Shown: piece by piece, positions 32,828-41,623 of the stretch
Layout of the letters: every line of letters starts with the position of its first letter
Numbering within the stretch: position 1 is the first letter of the stretch
Made by a program: the position numbers and the translations under genes
Origin: Xanthomonas sp. NCPPB 1128
GTDB taxonomy: Bacteria > Pseudomonadota > Gammaproteobacteria > Xanthomonadales > Xanthomonadaceae
NCBI RefSeq assembly: GCF_001043115.1
Contig: NZ_LFME01000005.1
Span: forward strand, 1-64,000
Direction of reading: 5' to 3'
Length of the DNA stretch: 64,000 nucleotides
Notes under the pieces: model-generated
The model's database searches: none
Seen by the model: the letters and a program-made list of their open reading frames with translations, nothing else
Told to the model about the DNA's origin: nothing

Positions 32828-33517
32828 ATGCACGCGAAGAAGATCCTGCTGGTCGAAGACGATGCCGACAGCGCCAGCATCCTCGAGGCCTACCTGCGCC
32901 GCGACGGTTTCGAGGTCACCATCGCCGAGGATGGGCAGAAGGCGGTGGCGGTGCATGCGCAGTGGAAGCCGGACCTGGTGCTGCTGGACGTGATGCTGCC
33001 GCGGCTCAGCGGCACCGAGGTGCTGTCCACGATCCGCCGCAGCAGCGACACGCCGGTGATCATGGTCACCGCGATGGGCGACGAACCGGAGAAGCTCGGC
33101 GCGCTGCGCTACGGCGCTGACGACTACGTGGTCAAGCCGTACAGTCCCAAGGAAGTGGTGGCGCGGGTGTATGCGGTGCTGCGCCGCGCCGGGCCGGCCC
33201 GTGCCAGCGAAGAGCCGCTGCGCCACGAGCGGCTCACCGTGGATACCGCGGCCGTGCGCGCCACGGTGCGCGCTGCCGACGGCCACGAGGTGGCGCTGGA
33301 ACTGACCCCGACCGAGTTCAACATCCTGGCGACGCTGATGAAGACGCCGTTCAAGGCCTTCACCCGCAGCGAACTGCTGGAAATCTGCCTGCCCGACAGC
33401 GACGCGCTGGAGCGGGTGGTGGATGCGCATGTGCACAACCTGCGCAAGAAGCTGGAACACGAGCAGGTCACCGGGCTGTTGGTGACCGTGCGCGCGATCG
33501 GCTACCGCTTCCGATGA
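32828..33517 (+). CDS. OmpR-family response regulator
   Basis: A 229-residue transcription factor: receiver with acidic pair in LLVEDDADS, acceptor D54 in LLDVMLPRLSG and K in YVVKPYSPKE, then a winged-helix DNA-binding domain (LTPTEFNILATLMK, VVDAHVHNLRKKLE). It is divergent from the RND efflux operon and overlaps its sensor kinase by 4 nt, so it most likely controls the pump, as SmeR/BaeR-type regulators do. Confidence 0.92.
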   Translation: MHAKKILLVEDDADSASILEAYLRRDGFEVTIAEDGQKAVAVHAQWKPDLVLLDVMLPRLSGTEVLSTIRRSSDTPVIMVTAMGDEPEKLGALRYGADDYVVKPYSPKEVVARVYAVLRRAGPARASEEPLRHERLTVDTAAVRATVRAADGHEVALELTPTEFNILATLMKTPFKAFTRSELLEICLPDSDALERVVDAHVHNLRKKLEHEQVTGLLVTVRAIGYRFR

Positions 33518-34764
33518 ACTGGGCCTGGTTCCGCCGCAAGCGCCACGTGCCGCTGTGGCAGTGGGTGGGCCTGCGCATGAGCGCGCTGGCGGTGCTGACC
33601 ATCATCGCGATCGCGCTGGGCATGCTGCTGCGTTTCGCCATCTGGGATGCGTCCACGCTGAGCCGCCTGCCGCCGCAGGCGCGGCAGGAAATGCTGCAAC
33701 TGCGCGAGGATCCGCACAGCAATGCGCGGCGCCTGTGGGAACTGTTCGAGACGTATTACGACGTGGCCGATTTCCTGCCCGGGCTGGCCAGCCGCGACTG
33801 GCTGCTGCTGGCGGGCATGATCCTGGCGTCGATCCCGGTGATCGTGGTCTGCGGCCTGCTCGCCTCGCGGCCGCTGTCGCGGCAGTTCTCCAACGTCGCC
33901 GCGGCGGCGCGGCGGATCAGCGATGGCGATTTCGCCGCGCGCGCCAGGGTGGTGCCCGGCGCGCCGGACGAACTGGCCGGGCTGGCGATCGACTTCAACG
34001 GCATGAGCGCGCAGTTGCAGCAGTACGAGCGCGAGGTGCGCGAGTCCAGCGCGATGCTGGCGCACGAGCTGCGCACCCCGCTCAACGCGGCTATGGGGCG
34101 GGTGCAGGGCATGCTCGACCAGGTATTTCCGAGCAGCGAGGAGCAGTTGCGCATGGTCCAGCGCCAGCTGGAACAGATCAATCGCCTGGTCGGCGACCTG
34201 CACTTGCTGTCGATGGCCCGCGCCAACCAGTTGATGCTGGAACCGCAGCGGTTCGCACTCGGCGCACTGGTCCGCGAACGCCTGACCTGGGCCGCGCAGC
34301 CGCTGCAGGGGGCCGGCATGCAGGTGCAGGTGCGCATTCCTGAGCAGTTGCACATCAGCGCCGACCGCGACCGCCTGGGTCAGGTGCTGTCGGTGCTGAT
34401 CGACAATGCGCTGCGCTACGCCGCGGCTGGCGGCGAGCTGGCGCTGGAGGCGCAGGCCGATGCGGAAGGCGTGCTGATCCGCGTGGCCGACCGCGGTCCC
34501 GGCGTCGACGAAGAAGCGCTGGCGCGGATGGGCGACCGTTTCTGGCGCGCCGACGACTCGCGCGCCCGCCATTCCGGCGGCAGCGGCCTGGGCCTGTCGA
34601 TTGCCGCGGCCATCTGCCAGGCGCACGGTGGCGCGCTGGAATTCGCCAACCGCGAGGGCGGCGGGCTATGTGCGCGCGTGCGTTTGCCGCATGGGCCTGC
34701 CGGCGACGCTGATGCGCCGGCCCCCAGTGCGTCCGCTGCGACCCCGCGCAAGCGCCACGCCTAA
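33514..34764 (+). CDS. Sensor histidine kinase partnered with the OmpR-type regulator
   Basis: A 416-residue membrane sensor with two transmembrane helices (about residues 23-46 and 100-124) around a short periplasmic loop of roughly 55 residues. A HAMP domain (RPLSRQFSNVAAAARRISDG), HisKA with H184 in MLAHELRTPLNAAMG, and HATPase (LIDNALRYAA, GGSGLGLSIAAAI) follow. The small periplasmic part suggests sensing of membrane-embedded or cationic signals. It overlaps the regulator gene by 4 nt. Confidence 0.92.
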   Translation: MNWAWFRRKRHVPLWQWVGLRMSALAVLTIIAIALGMLLRFAIWDASTLSRLPPQARQEMLQLREDPHSNARRLWELFETYYDVADFLPGLASRDWLLLAGMILASIPVIVVCGLLASRPLSRQFSNVAAAARRISDGDFAARARVVPGAPDELAGLAIDFNGMSAQLQQYEREVRESSAMLAHELRTPLNAAMGRVQGMLDQVFPSSEEQLRMVQRQLEQINRLVGDLHLLSMARANQLMLEPQRFALGALVRERLTWAAQPLQGAGMQVQVRIPEQLHISADRDRLGQVLSVLIDNALRYAAAGGELALEAQADAEGVLIRVADRGPGVDEEALARMGDRFWRADDSRARHSGGSGLGLSIAAAICQAHGGALEFANREGGGLCARVRLPHGPAGDADAPAPSASAATPRKRHA

Positions 34765-34905
34765 GGTCCGCAATGGCTGCGGAGCATAGATGCGGCTCTG
34801 CATCCAGCGTCTACGCGACACGAGCCAAGGACGACCACTTGGCGATAGAGTACGGCGAGGCCGACACCCGCATCGGCCTGCCCCGTGTCGCAACCGGACC
34901 TCGCA

Positions 34906-35106
34906 ATGCGCGTAACCAGCACCGCCACCCCGACCGGAACCACCGCCGCCGAATGGCGCGCCATCGAACAGGCCGCCGTCCGCGAACTGCAACGCCGCAC
35001 CGAGGCGGCGCATACATCGGTGATCGCGCTGCTGCAGACGCATGCCGACGCGTTCAGCGCGAAACAGCGCGCCCAGATCCGGCGGCGGTTGGGGCAGGGC
35101 GGCTGA
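34906..35106 (+). CDS. Small hypothetical protein
   Basis: A 66-residue soluble, helical protein (MRVTSTATPTGTTAAEWRAI at the start, ending QIRRRLGQGG). No motif is recognised. Codon composition looks coding-like, but the ribosome site is weak (GGA 7 nt upstream). A GTG seven codons earlier is an alternative start. It may be a short genus-specific protein or a spurious frame. Confidence 0.45.
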   Translation: MRVTSTATPTGTTAAEWRAIEQAAVRELQRRTEAAHTSVIALLQTHADAFSAKQRAQIRRRLGQGG

Positions 35107-35332
35107 ACCCCAAGGCCGCCTGGCGTGGCAGTTCTGCCATGCCGGGCATGCAGCCCGTCGATCGATGAGGGGCGCTTCCAGGGAAGCGCGATCGACCGGC
35201 GGTGCACGCCCGGCTGCCAGTGCCGAGGCGAAAGCCGCAGACGATCTACGGCAGCCATCCGCGTGTCAGGCGTCCGGCCCCGTCCATCGCTGATTGCCAC
35301 ACAACCTCGGCTATCATCGCCCCGACGCTGAG

Positions 35333-36676
35333 ATGAGTACGGATATGGAAGTGCGACTCACGCGCGAGCAGGTCCTCGCGCTTGCGCCCGATGCGGCATC
35401 GGCCAAGGCGGCCGCGGGCCTGGCCACGGACGGGAAATGGGGCTTGCTCGGCGCCGACGCCGAGGTGCTGTGGGGAGAATGCCAGGGCAGCGGCGCCAAG
35501 CCCTACCAGACCCAGGTGGACCTGGCCGCGCTGGTGAGCCGTTGTTCGTGCCCGAGCCGCAAGTTCCCGTGCAAGCATGGCCTGGCGATGCTGTTGCTGT
35601 ATGCCGCCGGCAATCCGCGCTGCGTGCCGGGCGCCCGCCCGGCCTGGGTCGACGAATGGATGCAGGGGCGCCGCGAGCGCGCGGCGCGCAAGGAGGAGAG
35701 TGCCGCCAGCACGCCGCCGCCCGATCCGCAGGTCCAGGCCGCGGCGGCGGCCAAGCGCGAACAGGCGCGTTGGACGCGCATGCATGCCGGCGCGGCCGAA
35801 CTGCAACGCTGGATCGCCGACCAGTTCCGCCAGGGCCTGGCCAACCTGGGCGCTGAATTCGCCCAGGACGCGCGGCGCATGATGGCGCGCATGGTGGATG
35901 CGCAGGCCCCGGGCCTGGCCGCACAGCTGGAGCGCGCCGTGGGCGAGGGTGGGCGCGATCTCGCGCAGCTCGCCGACCTCGGCGAACGCCTCGGACTGCT
36001 GCAACTGCTGGCCCAGGCGGTACCGCGCGCCGGCGGCTTCAATCGCGCTCGCCAGGCGGATCTGCGCGCCGCGCTGGGCTGGCCGCTGGAGCGCGACACG
36101 GTGCTGCGCGAGGGCGAGGCCGTGCACGATCGCTGGCACGTCCAGGGCCAGCACCTGATCGAGCAGCCGGGCAATCTGCTGGAGCGCCGGGTGTGGCTGC
36201 AGGGCCTGGACAGCGGCCGCTTCGCGCTACTGCTGGACTACAGCCACGGCGGCCGCGGCTGGGAGCAGTACTGGCGCAACGGAGACGTGCATGTCGGCCG
36301 CCTGCATTTCCATCCGGGCACGGTGCCGCTGCGCGCCGTGGCTGGCGAGCTCGGTGCCGGCGCGCAGGCCGTCGCCGCGCCGCCACGCACCGACACCCTC
36401 GACGCCGCCGCCTGCGCGCATGCGCTCAATCCTTGGTTGCCGCAGGTGTCCATGCGCTTGCGGGACGTGCACATCGCGCACGATGGCCGCAGTGCCTGGG
36501 CGCAGCACGCCGAAGGCGGCCTGCCCTTGCAGGTATCCGCGTTGCAGGGCTGGGCGCTGCTCGCGTTCGCGGGTGGCCACCCGGTGTGTCTGATGGGCGA
36601 GTGGGATGGCCATACGTTGTTGCCGCTCAGCGCCTGGAACGGGCAAGGCGAGTGTTGGGAAAGGAGTGCGGCATGA
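35333..36676 (+). CDS. SWIM zinc-finger family protein (module gene 1)
   Basis: A 447-residue protein whose N-terminal part carries a complete SWIM zinc motif, CxCx6CxH: C71, C73, C80 and H82 in RCSCPSRKFPCKHGL. SWIM domains bind nucleic acid or protein. A charged Ala/Arg-rich linker (about residues 105-150) and a C-terminal region without recognisable enzyme motifs follow. It is the first gene of a five-gene unit (SWIM, DUF5691-like, MoxR ATPase, DUF5682-like, VWA) and overlaps the next gene by 4 nt. The start could also be the ATG four codons later. Confidence 0.82.
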   Translation: MSTDMEVRLTREQVLALAPDAASAKAAAGLATDGKWGLLGADAEVLWGECQGSGAKPYQTQVDLAALVSRCSCPSRKFPCKHGLAMLLLYAAGNPRCVPGARPAWVDEWMQGRRERAARKEESAASTPPPDPQVQAAAAAKREQARWTRMHAGAAELQRWIADQFRQGLANLGAEFAQDARRMMARMVDAQAPGLAAQLERAVGEGGRDLAQLADLGERLGLLQLLAQAVPRAGGFNRARQADLRAALGWPLERDTVLREGEAVHDRWHVQGQHLIEQPGNLLERRVWLQGLDSGRFALLLDYSHGGRGWEQYWRNGDVHVGRLHFHPGTVPLRAVAGELGAGAQAVAAPPRTDTLDAAACAHALNPWLPQVSMRLRDVHIAHDGRSAWAQHAEGGLPLQVSALQGWALLAFAGGHPVCLMGEWDGHTLLPLSAWNGQGECWERSAA

Positions 36677-38199
36677 ACGAGGCCTGGTTGAAGCCGGCCC
36701 TGCTCGGCATCGATCGCCCGCAACGGATCCCGGTCGACGGCGCGCTCGGCGAGGTGCTTGCCGCCATCGCCATGCAGGAGGATGCCGCACTGGGCTACAG
36801 CCTGCAGGTAGGCGCGTTGGCAGCGTGCAGGCGTGCCGCGCTGCGTCTTGGCGCAGCACTGCCGTCGCCGCCGCCTGTGTCGCCCGACCCGCAGGTGCTG
36901 CCCGCCGATCACCCTTGGTTGCCGTTGTTGCAAGCGCTGTTCGCCGGGCAGCAGCCGCCCGCATGGCTGAAGCGTCTCCGCCAGGAAGCCTGCCTGCAGT
37001 TGGCAACCCGCGGCCAGAATCTGCCTGTCGCGGTACTGCCACAGGCATTGGATGCAGGCGCACGCCTGGCTGCGCTGCGCAGCGCCTTGCGCGCGGTGCT
37101 GGGCGCACGCGGGCACTGGCTGGCGGCACGCAACGCGGAGTGGGCCTATGCCGCCGATGCGGTAGAGGCGGCGCATACACCTGCAGACCTGGAGCGGATG
37201 TGGAGCGACGGCGCGTTCGATACACGGCTGCTCGCCCTGCGTCAGTTGCGCGCGCAGGACGCCGCGGGCGCACGCGTGCGCGTGGAAGCCGCGCTCAAGG
37301 AGCTGTCCGCGCGCGAACGCGCCGCCTGCATCGAGGCCTTGCAGGCGCACCTGAGCGAGGCCGACGCGCCCTTGTTGCAGCAGCTATTGAAGGATCGCAG
37401 CCGCGAGGTACGGTTGCTGGTCGGGCCGATGCTGGCTCGGCTGTCGAGCACCGCGCATGCGCAGTACCTGCAAACGCAGATGCTCGGAGTGCTGCGGCAA
37501 CAGCGCACCGGCTTGCTGCGCCGGGTGACCTGGACCCTGGATGCGCCTTCCGCCATCGACGCCGGTTGGAACGACACCGCCATCGATGCCAAGCGTCCCG
37601 ACCATGATGCCCTCGGCGAACGCGCCTGGTGGCTCTACCAACTGGCGCGGCAACTGCCGCTTGCCTGGTGGAGCAACACCCTGGAGAAGAACCCGGAAGT
37701 GCTGCTGGCCTGGGTCCGCAGTACGGAGTGGTACGACGCCTTGCTGCGCGCCTGGCTGGAACGCGTGGACGCCAGTGAACCTGCCTGGGTGGAAGCCTTG
37801 ATCGGCGTAGAGCAGCGGCTGCTGGCCCTGGGCGAGTTGCTGGCCCTGCTGCCGCCAGCGCAACGCGAACGGCACTGGCCGGCCAGCGCCGCAGACCTGC
37901 AGCAACAGCGCCTGCTCGGCGATGTGCTGGCCAGCACCGCACTCGGCGAGACGCTGAGCGCGGCGTACTCGCAGCGATTGGCCGCAGGTCTTGGCGCGCT
38001 GTTCGAGGCGGAAACGCTGCGCCACGACTACATCCTGCGCGACGCGCTGCTGGAACTGCTTGCCATCCTGCATCCCGCCGCACTGCCGCAGGTGCAGGTG
38101 GCCGATCCGCCGGCAGACGCCACCGCCGCCATGCTCGATTGCGTGCAGCAGGCACGCCAGCTCCTTGCCCTGCGCCAGACCCTGCACGCCGCATCCTGA
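36673..38199 (+). CDS. DUF5691-like helical protein (module gene 2)
   Basis: A 508-residue, Ala/Leu-rich protein with no catalytic motif that I can see. Repeated helical pairs (for example PLLQQLLKDRSREVRLLVGP MLARL near residues 236-258) look like HEAT-type repeats, which would make it a scaffold. The family name is inferred from its neighbours: DUF5691 proteins occur with SWIM, MoxR, DUF5682 and VWA genes in other bacteria. It starts by an ATGA overlap with the SWIM gene and is followed within 30 nt by the ATPase gene. Confidence 0.65.
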   Translation: MNEAWLKPALLGIDRPQRIPVDGALGEVLAAIAMQEDAALGYSLQVGALAACRRAALRLGAALPSPPPVSPDPQVLPADHPWLPLLQALFAGQQPPAWLKRLRQEACLQLATRGQNLPVAVLPQALDAGARLAALRSALRAVLGARGHWLAARNAEWAYAADAVEAAHTPADLERMWSDGAFDTRLLALRQLRAQDAAGARVRVEAALKELSARERAACIEALQAHLSEADAPLLQQLLKDRSREVRLLVGPMLARLSSTAHAQYLQTQMLGVLRQQRTGLLRRVTWTLDAPSAIDAGWNDTAIDAKRPDHDALGERAWWLYQLARQLPLAWWSNTLEKNPEVLLAWVRSTEWYDALLRAWLERVDASEPAWVEALIGVEQRLLALGELLALLPPAQRERHWPASAADLQQQRLLGDVLASTALGETLSAAYSQRLAAGLGALFEAETLRHDYILRDALLELLAILHPAALPQVQVADPPADATAAMLDCVQQARQLLALRQTLHAAS

Positions 38200-38225
38200 T
38201 CCTTACGCCTTTCATTGGAGACCTC

Positions 38226-39308
38226 ATGAGCACTGCCGTCCTGCGCCAGCATGCCGAACACCAATACGCCGAGGAACTGGAGGAACTGCGCCGCCAGGAC
38301 AACCGCCAGCGGCCTGCCAACTGGCTGCTGTCGCCCTGGGCGGTGGTGACCTACCTGCTCGGCGGCACGCTGGAGAACGGCTTCGTTGTCAGCCCCAAGT
38401 ACATCGGCGACCGCCGCCTGATGGAAGTGGCCGTGGCCACCATCGCCACCGATCGCGCCCTGCTGCTGTTCGGCGTGCCGGGCACCGCCAAGTCGTGGGT
38501 GTCCGAGCACATGACCGCTGCGATCAGCGGCGATTCCACGCTGCTGGTGCAGGGCACCGCCGGCACCAGCGAAGAGCAGATCCGCTATGGCTGGAACTAC
38601 GCACAGCTGCTGGCCAACGGACCCAGCGAGAAGGCGCTGGTGCCGAGTCCGCTGATGCAGGCCATGCGCCTGGGCAAGATCGCCCGCATCGAGGAACTCA
38701 CCCGCATTCCGGCCGACGTGCAGGACGCGCTGATCACCGTCCTGTCGGAAAAGACCTTGCCGATTCCGGAACTGGGCAGCGAAGTGCAGGCGGTGCGCGG
38801 CTTCAGCGTGATCGCTACCGCCAACAATCGCGACAAGGGCGTCAACGAACTCTCCAGCGCACTGAAACGCCGCTTCAACACCGTGATCCTGCCGGTGCCG
38901 TCCAGCGAAGAGGACGAAGTGGCGATCGTGCGCAAGCGCGTGGCCGAGATGGGCGCGGCGCTGGACCTGCCGGCCGAACCGCCGGCGCTGCAGGAAGTGG
39001 CGCGCGTGGTGCGCATCTTCCGCGAACTGCGCAATGGCGTCACCGAGGACGGCAAGGCCAAGCTGAAGAGCCCGACCGCCACGCTGTCCACCGCCGAGGC
39101 CATTTCGGTGATCAACAACGGCATGGCCCTGGCCGGCCACTTCGGCGACGGCGTGTTGCGCCCGGGCGACATGGCCGCCGGCATGATCGGCGCCATCGTC
39201 AAGGATCCGGTGCAGGACGCGCTGGTGTGGAAGGAATACCTGGAAACCGTGGTGAAGGAGCGCGAGGACTGGAAAGACCTGTACCGCGCGTTCCGCGAAC
39301 AGGCCTGA
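38226..39308 (+). CDS. MoxR-type AAA+ ATPase (module gene 3)
   Basis: A 360-residue AAA+ protein. Walker A is G83-VPGTAK-S90. The Walker B position reads IARIEEL (E156-E157), with Glu where the family normally has Asp (IDE). The sensor-1 asparagine is in VIATANNRDKGV and arginine fingers in ALKRRFN. MoxR ATPases act as chaperones that remodel or activate partners, usually with a VWA protein, which is present two genes downstream. A GGAG lies 5 nt before the ATG. Confidence 0.88.
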   Translation: MSTAVLRQHAEHQYAEELEELRRQDNRQRPANWLLSPWAVVTYLLGGTLENGFVVSPKYIGDRRLMEVAVATIATDRALLLFGVPGTAKSWVSEHMTAAISGDSTLLVQGTAGTSEEQIRYGWNYAQLLANGPSEKALVPSPLMQAMRLGKIARIEELTRIPADVQDALITVLSEKTLPIPELGSEVQAVRGFSVIATANNRDKGVNELSSALKRRFNTVILPVPSSEEDEVAIVRKRVAEMGAALDLPAEPPALQEVARVVRIFRELRNGVTEDGKAKLKSPTATLSTAEAISVINNGMALAGHFGDGVLRPGDMAAGMIGAIVKDPVQDALVWKEYLETVVKEREDWKDLYRAFREQA

Positions 39309-39322
39309 GCGGGCCGGCGTCG

Positions 39323-41623
39323 ATGAGCGAAGCCATCTCCCTGTTCGGCATCCGCCACCACGGCCCCGGCTGTGCGCGCAGCCTGGTCGCCGCATTGACG
39401 GCGCTGCAGCCGGACTGCGTGCTGATCGAAGGACCGGCCGGGACCGAGGCGCTGCTGCCGCATGTGCTGGAGGAGGGCATGCAGCCGCCGGTGGCTTTGT
39501 TGTCCTACTGCGTCGACGACCCGCAACTGGCGGTGTTCCATCCATACGCGGCGTACTCACCCGAGTGGCAGGCCATGCACTGGGCGCTGCGCAACGGCGT
39601 GCCGGTGCGCTTCATGGATGTGCCGCCGGCCTTGACCCTGGAATGGCAGGCACAGGCGCGTGCGCCTGCAGACCAAACGCCGGAGCCGGCGGACACGCTG
39701 CCACCGGCGCAGGATGACGCCGACGCACCCGAGGACGAGCGCGCCGAGGTGCGCCCGTCCGACCCGCTGGACTGGCTGGCGCGCGCCGCCGGCCATGCCG
39801 ACGGCGAGGCCTGGTGGAACCACATGGTGGAAGAGCGCGGCGACGGACAGGGACTGTTCGACGCCATTGCCGAGGCCATGACCGCCGTGCGCGCGCACAC
39901 GCCGGACCATCCCGGCCTGCGTGGCGAACACGAGGCCGTGCGTGAGGCCCACATGCGCAGCGCGCTGCGCAGTGCCGGCAAGGCCTTCGCACGCGTCGCG
40001 GTGGTCTGTGGCGCCTGGCACGTACCGGCGCTGCAGCCGGACGCGTTGCGCGCCAACAGCGCCACCGCCGACAGCCGCCTGCTCAAGGCCATGCCCAAGC
40101 GCAAGACGCAGAGCACCTGGGTGCCGTGGACCTATCGCCACCTGAGCATGGACAGCGGCTACGGCGCCGGCGTGGAGGCACCGGGCTGGTACGACCACCT
40201 GTGGCGCAGCAGCGGCGTCCACGACCAGCGTGCCGTCGGTTGGTATGCGCGGGTGGGGCGGTTGCTGCGCGACCACGGACTCGACTGCTCGTCGGCGCAC
40301 CTGATCGAGGCCACACGCCTGGCGGACACGCTGGCTGCCTTGCGTGGACATCCGGTCCCCGGTCTCGACGACATCGCCGAGGCCAGCCGCGCGGTCATCT
40401 GCAATGGCGACGATGCGCCGATGCGGCTCATCCGCGAGCGCCTGATGATCGGCGATTCCCTGGGACAGGTGCCCGACAGCGTGCCGGCAGTGCCGCTGCA
40501 GCGCGACCTGGAAGCGCAGCAGAAGCGCCTGCGCCTGAAACCCGAAGCGCTGGAAAAAACCCTGGATCTGGACCTGCGCAAGGACACCGACCTGGCGCGT
40601 AGCCATCTGCTGCATCGGCTGCGCCTGATCGGCATCGAATGGGGCCGGCTGGCGCGCACGGGGCAGTCTGCACGCGGCACTTTCCACGAGATCTGGCAAC
40701 TGGCCTGGCAGCCGCACTTCCTGGTGGATCTGGTGCAGGCCAGCCGTCACGGGCAGACCCTGGCCGATGCCGCCACCGGCATGGCCATCGCGCAGGCGCG
40801 CAAGGCCGAGGCGCTGCCTGCGCTGTCCGCGCTGGTGGACCAGGTGCTGCTGGCCGACCTGCCGCAGGCGGTCAGCGCGATCGCTGCGGAACTGGAGGCG
40901 CGCGCCGCCACCGATGCCGACCCGCTGGCGCTGCTCGGCGCATTGCCGCCGCTGGCCAACGTATACCGCTACGGCAATGTCCGCCAGATCGAAGGCCACC
41001 CGGTCGCGCACCTGTTCGACAGCATGCTGGCGCGCGCGGTCGTCGGCCTGACCCTGGCGCTGTCCAGCCTCGACGAGGCGCGTGCCGAGCAGGCGCGCAG
41101 CATCGTCCTGGACGCCGATCGCGCCATCGGCCTGCGCGGGGATGCGGACGGCAGCGCCAACTGGCAGCAGGCATTGCGACGCGTGGCGCTGTCGCCGGCG
41201 TGCAGCGCGCTGCTGCGCGGCGTGGCGCTGCGGGTGCTGTTCGACACGCAGGCGGTGCAGGCCGACACCGTGCACCTGCAGCTTCAGCAGCAACTGTCGC
41301 CGGGTGCCGAACCGCTGCAGGCCGCGCAGTGGCTGGACGGCTTCCTCAACCGCAACGCCACCGTGCTGCTGCACGACGACGCCGTGTGGCAGATGATCGA
41401 CGCCTGGGTCGTGGCGCTGGACGAGGCACAACTGGTGCGCGTGCTGCCGTTGGTGCGGCGTACCTTCGCCGCCTTCCAGCCGGCCGACCGCCGCGACCTG
41501 GGGACGCGCGTGCGCCAGGCGCCGGTGGAGACCGCCGTGGCCTCCGTTGCCCCGGACTGGAACGTGGCCCGCGCCGAGCGCGCCGTGCCGACGCTGCGCG
41601 AACTGCTGGGATTGCCCGCATGA
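39323..41623 (+). CDS. DUF5682-like protein with TraB/TIKI-type motifs (module gene 4)
   Basis: A 766-residue protein. Its N-terminal third has LFGIRHHGPGCARSL (H12, H13), then CVLIEGPAG (E36), and VVCGAWHVPAL with H233. This spacing of histidine, glutamate and a Gly-x-x-His strand resembles the TraB/TIKI/ChaN/EreA superfamily of metal-dependent hydrolases; that assignment is inferred. An acidic linker (about residues 112-140) follows; the remaining ~400 residues look helical. It starts 14 nt after the ATPase gene and overlaps the VWA gene by 4 nt, so it is probably the client or effector of the MoxR/VWA pair. Confidence 0.72.
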   Translation: MSEAISLFGIRHHGPGCARSLVAALTALQPDCVLIEGPAGTEALLPHVLEEGMQPPVALLSYCVDDPQLAVFHPYAAYSPEWQAMHWALRNGVPVRFMDVPPALTLEWQAQARAPADQTPEPADTLPPAQDDADAPEDERAEVRPSDPLDWLARAAGHADGEAWWNHMVEERGDGQGLFDAIAEAMTAVRAHTPDHPGLRGEHEAVREAHMRSALRSAGKAFARVAVVCGAWHVPALQPDALRANSATADSRLLKAMPKRKTQSTWVPWTYRHLSMDSGYGAGVEAPGWYDHLWRSSGVHDQRAVGWYARVGRLLRDHGLDCSSAHLIEATRLADTLAALRGHPVPGLDDIAEASRAVICNGDDAPMRLIRERLMIGDSLGQVPDSVPAVPLQRDLEAQQKRLRLKPEALEKTLDLDLRKDTDLARSHLLHRLRLIGIEWGRLARTGQSARGTFHEIWQLAWQPHFLVDLVQASRHGQTLADAATGMAIAQARKAEALPALSALVDQVLLADLPQAVSAIAAELEARAATDADPLALLGALPPLANVYRYGNVRQIEGHPVAHLFDSMLARAVVGLTLALSSLDEARAEQARSIVLDADRAIGLRGDADGSANWQQALRRVALSPACSALLRGVALRVLFDTQAVQADTVHLQLQQQLSPGAEPLQAAQWLDGFLNRNATVLLHDDAVWQMIDAWVVALDEAQLVRVLPLVRRTFAAFQPADRRDLGTRVRQAPVETAVASVAPDWNVARAERAVPTLRELLGLPA

